A DNA stretch of 18,523 nt from CAZFUY01 sp964522445 (GTDB lineage: Bacteria; Pseudomonadota; Gammaproteobacteria; SZUA-229), in assembly GCA_964522445.1 (NCBI GenBank), contig CAZFUY010000059.1, forward strand, positions 1-18,523, given 5' to 3'. Of this stretch, positions 1 through 8,654 are shown one piece after another; the first letter of the stretch is position 1; the number at the start of each line of letters is the position of its first letter. Both the position numbers and the translations under genes were made by a program. The notes below the pieces were generated by a model. The model searched no databases and was not told where the DNA came from. It saw nothing but the letters and a program-made list of their open reading frames with translations.

Positions 1-55
1 GAACTCACGACATTCTCGTTGGCAACGAGATGCTCTACCGCTGAGCTACACCCGC
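1..55 (-). tRNA. tRNA-Gly (anticodon GCC), 3' part outside the window
   Basis: Read on the minus strand, the 5' end begins GCGGGTGTAGCTCAGC, a standard acceptor stem plus D-arm. It is followed by the anticodon arm CTCGTTGCCAACGAG, in which a perfect 5-bp stem encloses the loop TTGCCAA with anticodon GCC. The window edge cuts the gene in the T-arm (GTTC side), so the T-loop and 3' acceptor strand are not visible. Its place just downstream of pgsA matches the uvrY-uvrC-pgsA-tRNA-Gly order common in Gammaproteobacteria. Confidence 0.93.
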
Positions 56-133
56 AAATCACTGTTTAGGCCATTGCCTCAACAGAGGGCGCTATTGTAA
101 TAATACCGTGATTAGAGTCAAGTAATATCTGGT

Positions 134-718
134 TTAATTTTCTTCTTTAATCACTTTCCAGCCAGCTTTTAAATAAACAACCATGGATATAACCGTAAGT
201 ACAGATGCCAGTATCAACAGCACTACACCTACTTTATGACATGGAATGCCGAAGAATTCATCACGGTAAAGCAGGAAGCCAATGGCCCACATTTGGGCGG
301 CTGTTTTGTATTTTCCAAGCATGGATACAGATACGCTGGAATGCTTACCCAGTTGCGCCATCCATTCTCTTAGGGCCGATATAATTATTTCACGGCCAAT
401 AATAATAATCGCGCCCATAACGATTATGAATTTAGTTGTTTCTGTGCCTGTGGGGTCTGGCTGTGCTACGGCTAGCAGAAGTAGAATGACGGTTACTATT
501 AATTTATCTGCGACAGGATCTAAAAATGCGCCCAGCGCAGATGACTGGTTGTATTTACGCGCAAAATAGCCATCAAACAGGTCTGTCATGCAGGCAACGA
601 AATACATCCAGGAGCTGGCAGGCCTTGCCCATTCGTAAGGCAGATAGAACATCAGCATGATTAACGGAATAAATCCGATACGTATTAATGTCAGTGTGTT
701 GGGTATGTTTAAGTTCAT
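134..718 (-). CDS. pgsA: CDP-diacylglycerol--glycerol-3-phosphate 3-phosphatidyltransferase
   Basis: This inner-membrane enzyme transfers the phosphatidyl group of CDP-diacylglycerol to glycerol-3-phosphate, the committed step to phosphatidylglycerol and cardiolipin. The CDP-alcohol phosphatidyltransferase motif D-x2-D-G-x2-A-R-x8-G-x3-D-x3-D is intact, at about residues 46-71 (DLFDGYFAR, then GAFLDPVAD). Several hydrophobic segments surround it, including one at the N-terminus and one near the C-terminus. I chose the ATG at 718 (MNLNIPNTLTLIRI), which gives 194 residues, close to the usual length, and leaves a 10-bp gap after the uvrC stop. The upstream ATG at 751 would add 11 atypical residues and overlap uvrC. 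The short spacing suggests co-transcription with uvrC. Confidence 0.96.
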   Translation of the reverse strand: MNLNIPNTLTLIRIGFIPLIMLMFYLPYEWARPASSWMYFVACMTDLFDGYFARKYNQSSALGAFLDPVADKLIVTVILLLLAVAQPDPTGTETTKFIIVMGAIIIIGREIIISALREWMAQLGKHSSVSVSMLGKYKTAAQMWAIGFLLYRDEFFGIPCHKVGVVLLILASVLTVISMVVYLKAGWKVIKEEN

Positions 719-728
719 AAAATTCGCG

Positions 729-2564
729 CTATTCAGATCGCAGCACATCATAAATGATTTGAGCTAATTTTCTACTTATTCCCTGTATTTTTGACAAATC
801 TTCAATTCCTGCCTGTTTAACGCCCTGTATTCCACCAAAATGTTTGATCAGATTTTGTCTGCGCTTTGGCCCCAGACCCGGGATATTTTCTAATGGCGAC
901 TGTCTGCGGGCTTTTTCTCGTCTATTGCGATGCCCGCTAATGGCAAACCGATGGGCTTCATCACGTACATTTAAGATGAGATGAAATGCGATTGAATCTT
1001 CGGGCAGATATAAATCCGGGCGACCATCACTGAATACCAGTTTTTCCAGCCCGGCTTTGCGACCTTCACCTTTGGCGACACCTATAAGTAGCACATCATC
1101 TACCTGCAATTGATCCATAACCTCTATGGCCTGTCTTAACTGGCCTTTACCGCCATCGATAAATAAAATATCAGGTCTTATGCCCTCACCTTTTTTTATT
1201 CTTGTGTAGCGTCTTTGTAAGGCCTGTCGCATGGCGGCATAGTCATCACCGGGTTCTATGCCTTCTATATTAAAGCGTCGATAGTCCTGTTTATATGCGC
1301 CTTCTAATGTGAATACCACACAGGATGCAACCGTTGCTTCACCCGAGGTATGACTGATATCAAAACATTCCAGCCGTGTTGGCATTTCATCCAGTTGCAA
1401 AACATCCTGCAGGGCTTCATAACGTTTTAACATGCCTGCCTGGGATGTCATGCGGGTTGTTAGTGCTGTTTCTGCATTATTTAGCGCCATGCCTAACCAG
1501 CGCGCACGATCTGAACGCACATTGGCGCTAATCTTAATTTTGCGTTTAGCCTGTTTGGAAAGCACATCTTCTATCAGGGTTTGATCAGCAGGCGGATGGC
1601 TGATAATAATTTCTGTTGGCAAATTATGCTGCAAATAAAACTGTGCTAAAAACGCAGCCAGGATATCGGCTTCTGGCATGGCCTCGGGTAATTTTGGAAA
1701 GTAGCTACGGTTTCCCAGATTACGGCCTTCACGGATATAAAATACCTGCACACAGGCCTGTGCACCTTTGCTGACACAGGCAACAATATCCACATCTTTA
1801 CTATCACCGCTGATATATTGCTTCTCAACAACTTTTTGCAGCATTCTGATTTGATCCCGGTATTCAGCTGCTTTTTCAAATTGCAGATTCTCTGCTGCCT
1901 GCTCCATTTTCAGAACAATATCGTCAATAAGCTGTGTGCTTTTTCCTTCCAGAAACATGCGCGCATGTCGAATGTCATTTTGATATAGCTCTGCTGAAAT
2001 ATAATCAACACAGGGCGCTGTACAGCGCCTGATTTGATATTGCAGACAGGGCCGAGAACGGTTTTTAAAATAACTGTCTTCACATTGGTGAATGCGAAAT
2101 AACTTATGAATAAAATTCAGGCTTTCACGTATTGCCCCCGCATTGGGATAAGGGCCAAGGTATTTACCCTGTTTACGTTTAGCGCCACGATGCAGAATAA
2201 TGCGGGGGAATTCATCATTCTCCGATATAAATATGTAGGGGTAGCTTTTATCGTCTCTTAGTAAAATATTGTAACGAGGACGATATTCTTTAATAAGGTT
2301 GCTTTCCAGCAGTAGAGCTTCACCTTCCGTATGAGTGATGGTGACTTCTATATGGTGAATCTGTTTAACAAGCGCCTGAGTTTTAGCGGATAAACCTGTT
2401 TTTCTAAAATAACTGGACAGGCGTTTTTTTAGATTTTTAGCTTTGCCAACATAAAGAATAGTATTGGCGGAATCATACATGCGATAAACACCGGGATGTG
2501 TGCTGGTGTTTTTCAGAAATATTCTGGAATCAAATTGATCAGTGTCTAAAGAGCTGCCTGGCAT
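729..2564 (-). CDS. uvrC: UvrABC system protein C (excinuclease subunit)
   Basis: UvrC makes the 3' and 5' incisions around DNA lesions bound by UvrB in nucleotide excision repair. The protein is 611 residues, the usual length. In order it shows an N-terminal GIY-YIG nuclease domain (about 23-100; GVYRMY, YVGKAKNLKKR, Glu87), four cysteines at 161, 173, 181 and 185 with the 12-8-4 spacing of the UvrC iron-sulfur site, and a UVR motif for UvrB contact (about 213-248). An RNase H-like endonuclease domain follows, with Asp402, Asp470 and the RDEAHRFA block (about 534-541), then a tandem helix-hairpin-helix domain (about 557-608). The ATG at 2564 has an AGGA ribosome site 8 nt upstream. All key residues are present. 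Confidence 0.98.
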   Translation of the reverse strand: MPGSSLDTDQFDSRIFLKNTSTHPGVYRMYDSANTILYVGKAKNLKKRLSSYFRKTGLSAKTQALVKQIHHIEVTITHTEGEALLLESNLIKEYRPRYNILLRDDKSYPYIFISENDEFPRIILHRGAKRKQGKYLGPYPNAGAIRESLNFIHKLFRIHQCEDSYFKNRSRPCLQYQIRRCTAPCVDYISAELYQNDIRHARMFLEGKSTQLIDDIVLKMEQAAENLQFEKAAEYRDQIRMLQKVVEKQYISGDSKDVDIVACVSKGAQACVQVFYIREGRNLGNRSYFPKLPEAMPEADILAAFLAQFYLQHNLPTEIIISHPPADQTLIEDVLSKQAKRKIKISANVRSDRARWLGMALNNAETALTTRMTSQAGMLKRYEALQDVLQLDEMPTRLECFDISHTSGEATVASCVVFTLEGAYKQDYRRFNIEGIEPGDDYAAMRQALQRRYTRIKKGEGIRPDILFIDGGKGQLRQAIEVMDQLQVDDVLLIGVAKGEGRKAGLEKLVFSDGRPDLYLPEDSIAFHLILNVRDEAHRFAISGHRNRREKARRQSPLENIPGLGPKRRQNLIKHFGGIQGVKQAGIEDLSKIQGISRKLAQIIYDVLRSE

Positions 2565-2649
2565 AATCCGAATCCTGCATAAAAAGGCTTGGCACTATAG
2601 AGATAATTAACTTTAAAAACATATTATAACTTATTGAAATATAAATATT

Positions 2650-3309
2650 TTAAAGCTGCGGCTTTGACTCTTCTTCCTCAAGCAAACCATGCTTAATAGC
2701 CAGATGCATCATTTCAACATCGTTCGACACAGCCAGTTTTTCATGCAGCCTTTTTCGATAGGTGCTGACTGTTTTTGGACTAAGATTTAATTTTTCAGAA
2801 ATGGTATTAGTGCGCATGCCACGGCTAATCATAATGAGCACCTGTAATTCACGCTGCGATAATACATCGATAATGGATTCTTCACCGGGCAACATAGAAA
2901 GCGCCAGTTGTTGGGCAATGGTAGGCGCAATGTAACGGTTTCCCGCATGCACTTTTTGAATGGCTTCTACCATTTCCTCTACCGGACAACCTTTAGTGAG
3001 ATAGCCCACCGCTCCCGCCTCTAAAATTCGTTTGGGTAAAGGACCATCACTGTGTACGGTGAGTACTATTATTTTACTTTCGGGATAGCTTTTGCACATG
3101 CGGCTGGTGGCTTCAAAACCGCCAATGCCCGGCATATTAATATCCATAAGAACAACATCGGGCTTTGCATTGCGCACTTTTTCCAGTGCCTGCTCGCCAC
3201 TATTGGCTTCTTCAATAACTTCAATACCTGACTGATCTTCAAGCAGGCGACGTAATCCATAACGAATAAGATCATGGTCATCGACCAGCATCACGCGAAT
3301 ATTTGTCAC
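2650..3309 (-). CDS. uvrY: GacA/UvrY-family response regulator
   Basis: This is a NarL/FixJ-type regulator of 219 residues. The receiver domain (about 4-120) has the acidic pair Asp10-Asp11, phospho-acceptor Asp56 (VLMDINMPG) and Lys106 (YLTKG). The C-terminal LuxR-type helix-turn-helix (about 149-210) carries LSQREL and SPKTVSTYRKRLHEKL. In relatives it is phosphorylated by BarA/GacS and activates small RNAs that titrate CsrA/RsmA. Adjacency to uvrC supports UvrY/GacA over other NarL members. The start is GTG (3309), with AGAGG 6 nt upstream. The 85-bp gap to uvrC contains a TATAAT on the minus strand (2628-2623), so uvrC may also have its own promoter. No sensor kinase or CsrA gene is in the window. 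Confidence 0.93.
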   Translation of the reverse strand: MTNIRVMLVDDHDLIRYGLRRLLEDQSGIEVIEEANSGEQALEKVRNAKPDVVLMDINMPGIGGFEATSRMCKSYPESKIIVLTVHSDGPLPKRILEAGAVGYLTKGCPVEEMVEAIQKVHAGNRYIAPTIAQQLALSMLPGEESIIDVLSQRELQVLIMISRGMRTNTISEKLNLSPKTVSTYRKRLHEKLAVSNDVEMMHLAIKHGLLEEEESKPQL

Positions 3310-3444
3310 AGCAACCTCTTTTTATCCTTGATTAATCATTTCTGGTTTTAGCCTGAGATACCAGCAAAAAACGTCATGTTCTAAACAATTGGCTGATTAA
3401 TTCAGGATTTATTGTCATTTTTATTCAGTCGGATGATAGCAGGC

Positions 3445-3912
3445 TTACCATTTTTTGTAAGGGTGATTAACCAGATTCACATTGTAATAACGCTCATCAT
3501 CAGTGACTTCAACACCTAACCATTCAGGTATTTCAAATAATTCGTCTTCAGCATCCAGTTCAATTTCAGCAACCAGTAAGCCGAGGTTATCACCAAAAAA
3601 TTCATCGATCTCCCACAGGTGATTACCGACTTTTACTCGATGACGATTTTTTTCAATCAAGGGGGTTTCACATAGTTGATCGAGCATTTCTTCAGCTTCA
3701 TCAAGTGGAATGACATATTCATATTCCATACGCTTTATACCCAGGGTGGCACTTTTAACATTGATATTGGCTTTATTGCCATCAACGCGTACTCTTAATG
3801 AGGCTTTGGCTATAGGCGCAAAATAGCCCTGGCGAATTCTTGTACTATGATCCACGTGTTGCCACCAGGCATCGTTTTTAACTAAAAATTTACGTTCAAT
3901 TTCTACAGGCAC
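3445..3912 (-). CDS. CYTH-domain phosphohydrolase (triphosphate tunnel family)
   Basis: This 155-residue protein consists almost entirely of one CYTH domain. The diagnostic N-terminal EIERKFLV (the ExExK strand) is followed by basic and acidic strands alternating as in triphosphate tunnel enzymes: LRVRV, KSATLGIKRMEYEY, NRHRVKV, WEIDEFFG and VAEIEL. Small bacterial members are usually inorganic tripolyphosphatases, and a few are class IV adenylate cyclases. Tripolyphosphatase is the more likely activity, but it is inferred. I chose the GTG at 3912, which gives MPVEIERK, has GGAG 7 nt upstream, and avoids overlapping the divergent gene. An upstream ATG at 3939 would overlap that gene by 12 bp. 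Confidence 0.9.
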   Translation of the reverse strand: MPVEIERKFLVKNDAWWQHVDHSTRIRQGYFAPIAKASLRVRVDGNKANINVKSATLGIKRMEYEYVIPLDEAEEMLDQLCETPLIEKNRHRVKVGNHLWEIDEFFGDNLGLLVAEIELDAEDELFEIPEWLGVEVTDDERYYNVNLVNHPYKKW

Positions 3913-3927
3913 AATAAGGCTCCAGAT

Positions 3928-5058
3928 ATGAATCACCAATCATACTTCAATCTTGATGATAACGTCATCTATGTTAATCATGCAGCGGTTGCCCCCTGGC
4001 CTGTAAAAACAGCTGAGGCTATAAAATCATTTGCCGAAGAAAATTCTCGCATGGGTTCACGACATTATCTTCGCTGGGTAGAAACCGAAACTGATCTGCG
4101 AACTAAACTTGCCCAACTGATTAACGCATCATCAACCGATGAAATAGCGCTTTTAAAAAACACCTCTGAAGGTTTGTCAGTTATTGCTTACGGTTTAGAC
4201 TGGCAGGCCGGGGATAATATAGTTATTGCTACAGAAGAATTCCCATCTAATCGTATTGTCTGGGAGTCACTTAAATCTCAGGGCGTAGAAATTCGTTTAG
4301 TTTCATTAAGCGGTGAATCTAATCCCGAACAGAAACTCATTGATCAGTTTGATAATAAAACCCGATTACTCAGCATAAGCGCGGTGCAGTACGCATCTGG
4401 CTTGCGCATGAATCTTTCTGTTTTAGGTTCGGCATGTAAAGACAAAGGTATTTTGTACTGTGTTGATGCTATTCAGCAATTAGGCGCTCTGCGTCTGGAT
4501 GCACAGGCCATTCAGGCAGATTTTGTTGTTGCCGATGGACACAAGTGGATGCTGGGGCCAGAAGGTCTGGCTTTATTTTACTGCCGCAAAGAACTGTTAG
4601 AGACACTAAAACTCAATCAGTTTGGCTGGCATATGGTCGAGAATTTCTTAGATTTTGACAGTATGGATAACTGGCAACCTGCAAAATCCGCCCGACGATT
4701 TGAGTGTGGCAGCCCCAATATGCTGGCCACCCATGCACTGCATGCCAGTATCGAGATACTGCTGGATATTGGCATGGAAAAAGTCGAACAGCTTGTGCTT
4801 GAAAAAGTGCAGTATTTAATTAATGCTTTTTCTAATCAGACCAATATTACTATTCTTAGCCCAACAAGCATTGAGCGACATGCCGGTATTTTTACCTTTA
4901 GGAAATTAACTGTTGATAACGAAGAGCTATATAACTGGCTGGTTAATAAAGGTGTAGTCTGTGCTTTGCGCGGTGGCGGCATACGATTCTCCCCACATTT
5001 TTATAACTCAGAAAAGCAGCTTGATATATTGATAAACTGGGTTCTGGATTATCAGTAA
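3928..5058 (+). CDS. class V aminotransferase-like PLP enzyme (cysteine desulfurase / isopenicillin N epimerase fold)
   Basis: This is a fold-type I PLP enzyme of 376 residues. Visible features are an N-terminal VNHAAVAPWP segment, KNTSEGL (about 77-83) for phosphate binding, VDAIQQLGA (about 179-187) with the Asp and Gln that contact the cofactor ring, and DGHKWMLGPEG (about 203-213) with Lys206 as the expected Schiff-base lysine. A C-terminal RGGGIRFSPHFYN segment is typical of the class V C-terminal domain. No clear IscS/SufS active-site cysteine loop is evident, so I would not call it a cysteine desulfurase. The substrate is unknown, and no pathway partner sits beside it. The ATG at 3928 has AAGG about 8 nt upstream. 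It is divergent from the CYTH gene, with 15 bp between the two start codons. Confidence 0.88.
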   Translation: MNHQSYFNLDDNVIYVNHAAVAPWPVKTAEAIKSFAEENSRMGSRHYLRWVETETDLRTKLAQLINASSTDEIALLKNTSEGLSVIAYGLDWQAGDNIVIATEEFPSNRIVWESLKSQGVEIRLVSLSGESNPEQKLIDQFDNKTRLLSISAVQYASGLRMNLSVLGSACKDKGILYCVDAIQQLGALRLDAQAIQADFVVADGHKWMLGPEGLALFYCRKELLETLKLNQFGWHMVENFLDFDSMDNWQPAKSARRFECGSPNMLATHALHASIEILLDIGMEKVEQLVLEKVQYLINAFSNQTNITILSPTSIERHAGIFTFRKLTVDNEELYNWLVNKGVVCALRGGGIRFSPHFYNSEKQLDILINWVLDYQ

Positions 5059-5074
5059 TTTAGTTAAATATCCT

Positions 5075-5144
5075 TGTAGAAGCAGCTTTAGCCACGATTT
5101 ACTATTAATGTTAAAGTTATCTCACGGCTAAAGCCGCTCCTACA
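5075..5144. repeat. REP-like inverted repeat of the TGTAGGAGCGGCTTTAGCC type
   Basis: Two 19-bp arms (5075-5093 and 5126-5144) are inverted copies differing at only two positions, separated by 32 nt: TGTAGAAGCAGCTTTAGCC and the reverse complement of TGTAGGAGCGGCTTTAGCC. Sequences of this consensus are widespread intergenic REP elements in Gammaproteobacteria (established knowledge). It lies just after the aminotransferase stop and before the fad cluster, where it could form a hairpin limiting read-through. It is unrelated in sequence to the GGTGTCGGAGTC hairpins further on. Confidence 0.8.
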
Positions 5145-5287
5145 TAAATAATTAAAGTTTAAATCCATATATACACTCTTTGCATTTTCAGCAAAAACAC
5201 CCAAAACGACTAAACTCAATATATAAGCACGTTGTCTAATTTTTAACTCCCAACTCAAATAATACAAAAAACGGGAAACGCATATCC

Positions 5288-6205
5288 ATGAGTTTTGTAA
5301 ATAAGTTAACAGTTAGTTTATGGGACAAAATTATCGAATGGTTAACTTCAGAGCGAGATAACCGTGAAATGCCTTTGTCCGACTTTGATCGCCTACGTTA
5401 TGAGATACGCCCCGGTGATGTCATTCTGGTTGAAGGACGCGCACGAGTCAGTGAAATTATTAAAACTATCACCTTAAGTATCTGGACTCACTCCGCACTT
5501 TATATTGGCCGTTTGCACGATATCGAAGACCCTGTTCTACGCGGGTATATAATGAAGTTTTATGATGGTGAACCTGATGATCAACTCATCATTGAATCAC
5601 TTCTAGGTGAAGGCACAAAAGTTGATTGTATTAGTAAATACCGTGAAGAACATTTACGCATCTGTCGACCTAACAGCATTACACGGCAGGACGCACAAAA
5701 AGTTGTTTCCTATGCCATTAATCAACTGGGCACTTATTATAATGTAAGACAAATACTGGACCTTGCCCGCTTCCTGTTTCCTTATGCTTTTTTACCCCGA
5801 CGCTGGCGTTCCAGTTTATTTGAACATAATGCAGGCGCGCCCACACACACTGTTTGCTCATCTATGATGGCTGAAGCATTTGCTTCCGTACATTTTCCTA
5901 TTCATCCTGTTTTACATCATGATGAAGATGGTAATCTAAAAATGTATAAACGAAATACTAATTTAATTACCCCAAAAGATTTTGACTACTCACCTTATTT
6001 TGATGTTATTAAATACCCTGTACTGGATTTTAATGAACTAGCTATTTACAGAAAAATGCCCTGGGATAAAAAAGGCATTATTTTCAATGATGAAAATGAT
6101 CAGTTTTTTCCCGCACCAGAAACGATAAAAAAATCAGTTAACAACAAAACAAATGGCTCACCTGATGATAAAGATAATCAGGATTTAAAAGCCAGTAACG
6201 AATAA
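5288..6205 (+). CDS. YiiX/YaeF-type permuted papain-fold hydrolase (peptidase family C92, NlpC/P60-related)
   Basis: This 305-residue protein has the circularly permuted papain-like order. A RPGDVILVEG strand (about 41-50) comes first, then the catalytic His68 in WTHSALYIG, an acidic IIESLLGEG (about 101-109), and later the nucleophile Cys190 in HTVCSSMMAEAF. In ordinary NlpC/P60 enzymes the Cys precedes the His. No signal peptide or clear lipobox is visible. The N-terminus is weakly amphipathic, and the C-terminal 40 residues are polar and probably disordered. Family members are amidases or peptidases of largely unknown substrate, and structural studies have proposed lipid-binding sites. It ends 19 bp before fadE on the same strand, which suggests a role in lipid amide or acyl turnover (inference). 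The ribosome site is weak (ACGGGA). Confidence 0.87.
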   Translation: MSFVNKLTVSLWDKIIEWLTSERDNREMPLSDFDRLRYEIRPGDVILVEGRARVSEIIKTITLSIWTHSALYIGRLHDIEDPVLRGYIMKFYDGEPDDQLIIESLLGEGTKVDCISKYREEHLRICRPNSITRQDAQKVVSYAINQLGTYYNVRQILDLARFLFPYAFLPRRWRSSLFEHNAGAPTHTVCSSMMAEAFASVHFPIHPVLHHDEDGNLKMYKRNTNLITPKDFDYSPYFDVIKYPVLDFNELAIYRKMPWDKKGIIFNDENDQFFPAPETIKKSVNNKTNGSPDDKDNQDLKASNE

Positions 6206-6224
6206 TAATTACTAGGAGACAACC

Positions 6225-8654
6225 ATGCTAACCTGGTTATTAATTTTCACAGTAATAATAGGCGCAGCCGCCTACTACAGATTACCGCAAATTGTGTGGA
6301 GTGCTGCATTAGGTATTGCATTACTTATTTTCACATTTTCTGATTTAACAGGCATTGCAACAATGGTCATTCTCTGGACCATATATCTGGCTGTTGTTAT
6401 TCCACTTAATGTTACTAATATTCGGCACAAATATATTTCAGAACCTTTATTACAGTTCATGCGAAATTCTATGCCAAATATTTCGCAAACTGAACAGGAA
6501 GCACTTGATGCCGGAAAAGTCTGGTGGGAAGGTGAGCTGTTTAGTGGCGATCCTGATTACAGTAAAATACGCGACCTGCCTGCACCAAAATTTAGTATTG
6601 CAGAACAGGCATTTATTGATGGCCCTGTCGAAGAATTATGCGCCATGCTAGATGACTGGAAAATCTGTAATGAAGATTTTGATCTACCTGTAGAAGTCTG
6701 GGATTTTCTAAAAAAACATAAATTTTTCGCCATGATTATCCCTAAAAAATATGGCGGTTTAGAATTCTCTGCATTAGCTCATTCATCCATTGTTATGAAA
6801 ATTGCAGGCCGAAGTATTACAGCGGCAGTAACGGTCATGGTACCTAACTCATTAGGCCCTGGAAAACTTTTATTACATTACGGCACGGATGAACAGAAAG
6901 ATTATTATTTACCCAGATTATCAACAGGTGATGAAATCCCCTGCTTTGCATTAACAGGGCCTGAAGCTGGCAGTGATGCAGGTGCTATGCCTGATACGGG
7001 CGTAATTTGCAAAGACTCATTTGATGGCAAAGATGACGTTTTAGGCATTCGGTTAAACTGGGAAAAACGCTACATTACTTTAGGCCCTGTAGCAACTTTA
7101 CTGGGCCTTGCTTTTAAACTTTATGACCCTGATCATTTATTAGGCGATGAAGTTGAATTGGGCATTACCCTCGCCTTAATTAAAACAGATATTCCCGGCA
7201 TTGATATTGGTAATCGACACTTTACCAGCAACCATATGTTTATGAACGGCCCCAACCGTGGTAAAGATGTTTTTATTCCAATGGAATGGATTATCGGTGG
7301 TGTTGATTATGTGGGTAAAGGCTGGACCATGTTAATGAACTGTCTTTCAGATGGTCGTGCTATTTCATTACCCGCACTTAGCACAGGTGCTGGAAAATAT
7401 TCTGCTCGATACACAGGCGCTTATTCACGTATCCGAAAACAGTTTAAAATTCCCATTGGTTATTTTGAAGGCGTTGAAGAAGGTCTGGCACAAATTGCGG
7501 GGCAGGCTTATATTATGGATGCCGCACGTTTATTAACATTAACCGGACTTGATACAGGTGAAAATCCTTCGGTTATTTCTGGCGTTGTTAAATACCAGTT
7601 AACAGAACGCATGCGTAAAGTAATTAATCTTTCAATGGATATTCATGGTGGCCATGGTATTTGCATGGGACCGAGTAATTTTCTTGGTCGAGCCTATCAG
7701 GGCATCCCCATTAGCATAACCGTTGAAGGTGCAAATATTTTAACTCGCACCATGATTGTATTTGGTCAGGGCGCATTACGCAGTCATCCCTATTTATTAA
7801 AAGAAGTGGAAGCGGTTAATCATCCTGACCCTGAACAATCATTAATTTTATTTGATGATGCACTATTTGGTCATGCCGGTTTTATTATTAGTAATTTTGT
7901 TCGTGCCTTCTGGTTTGGATTAACTGGCGCAAAATTTGTTAGCGCACCTGGCAAAGGCATTGTAAAAAAATACTATAAACAATTAACCCGTATGAGTGCC
8001 TGCTTCGCATTATTATCTGACGCAAGCGTATTGATTTTAGGTGGATCATTAAAACGAAAAGAAAAAATATCCGGTCGTCTTGCAGATGCTTTATCAAATA
8101 TGTATATGGTAACAGCCGTATTAAAACATTTTGAAGATCAGGGTAATAAAACCAGTGACCTGCCACTTTTAATCTGGGCCTGTGAAGATTCACTCTATAA
8201 TGTTCAGGAAGCATTAAAAGGCGTATTAAGAAACTTCCCTGTTCCTGTCATTGGAAAAATAATTAATTTTGTTATCTTCCCGCTTACCAAACCTTATGGG
8301 GGTGCAAATGACAAACTGGGACACAAGGTTGCTCGTTTATTATTAACGCCTTCTGATACACGTGATCGTTTAACTAAAGGCATTTACTGGACGGATAAAG
8401 CAGATGACCCAATGGGGCGTTTAGAACATGCGCTTAATCTTTCATTACAGGCAGAAGAGCCAGAAAGAAAAATCCGCGATGCAATGCGCATTGGTTTAAT
8501 TAAGCAACAACCCATCGAATCATTATTAGAAAAAGCCATGGAGCTGGATCTTATTGATCAGGATGAAGCCGATAGAGTAAAATCAGCATACGAGGCCACA
8601 GCTAATGCAATTAGTGTGGATGAATTTACTAAAGAAGGATGGAAACCCGTATGA
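6225..8654 (+). CDS. fadE: FadE-type acyl-CoA dehydrogenase
   Basis: FadE carries out the first oxidation of beta-oxidation, acyl-CoA to trans-2-enoyl-CoA, using FAD and passing electrons to ETF. At 809 residues it matches the long FadE class (E. coli FadE is about 814), not the 380-residue acyl-CoA dehydrogenases. Two to three N-terminal hydrophobic segments (about 1-62) suggest membrane attachment. The dehydrogenase core spans roughly 90-530, with FALTGPEAGSDAGAMPD (flavin/substrate loop), DIHGGHGICMGPSN and ITVEGANILTRTMIVFGQGAL. A FadE-specific C-terminal domain follows. The ribosome site AGGAGA lies 6 nt before the ATG. Its stop overlaps the fadI start as ATGA, implying translational coupling. 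Confidence 0.97.
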   Translation: MLTWLLIFTVIIGAAAYYRLPQIVWSAALGIALLIFTFSDLTGIATMVILWTIYLAVVIPLNVTNIRHKYISEPLLQFMRNSMPNISQTEQEALDAGKVWWEGELFSGDPDYSKIRDLPAPKFSIAEQAFIDGPVEELCAMLDDWKICNEDFDLPVEVWDFLKKHKFFAMIIPKKYGGLEFSALAHSSIVMKIAGRSITAAVTVMVPNSLGPGKLLLHYGTDEQKDYYLPRLSTGDEIPCFALTGPEAGSDAGAMPDTGVICKDSFDGKDDVLGIRLNWEKRYITLGPVATLLGLAFKLYDPDHLLGDEVELGITLALIKTDIPGIDIGNRHFTSNHMFMNGPNRGKDVFIPMEWIIGGVDYVGKGWTMLMNCLSDGRAISLPALSTGAGKYSARYTGAYSRIRKQFKIPIGYFEGVEEGLAQIAGQAYIMDAARLLTLTGLDTGENPSVISGVVKYQLTERMRKVINLSMDIHGGHGICMGPSNFLGRAYQGIPISITVEGANILTRTMIVFGQGALRSHPYLLKEVEAVNHPDPEQSLILFDDALFGHAGFIISNFVRAFWFGLTGAKFVSAPGKGIVKKYYKQLTRMSACFALLSDASVLILGGSLKRKEKISGRLADALSNMYMVTAVLKHFEDQGNKTSDLPLLIWACEDSLYNVQEALKGVLRNFPVPVIGKIINFVIFPLTKPYGGANDKLGHKVARLLLTPSDTRDRLTKGIYWTDKADDPMGRLEHALNLSLQAEEPERKIRDAMRIGLIKQQPIESLLEKAMELDLIDQDEADRVKSAYEATANAISVDEFTKEGWKPV

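Noticed and set aside
3928..5058. The class V aminotransferase as a cysteine desulfurase (IscS/SufS)
   Set aside because: The fold and Lys206 agree, but I see no typical active-site cysteine loop and no isc or suf neighbours, so only the fold-level name was kept.
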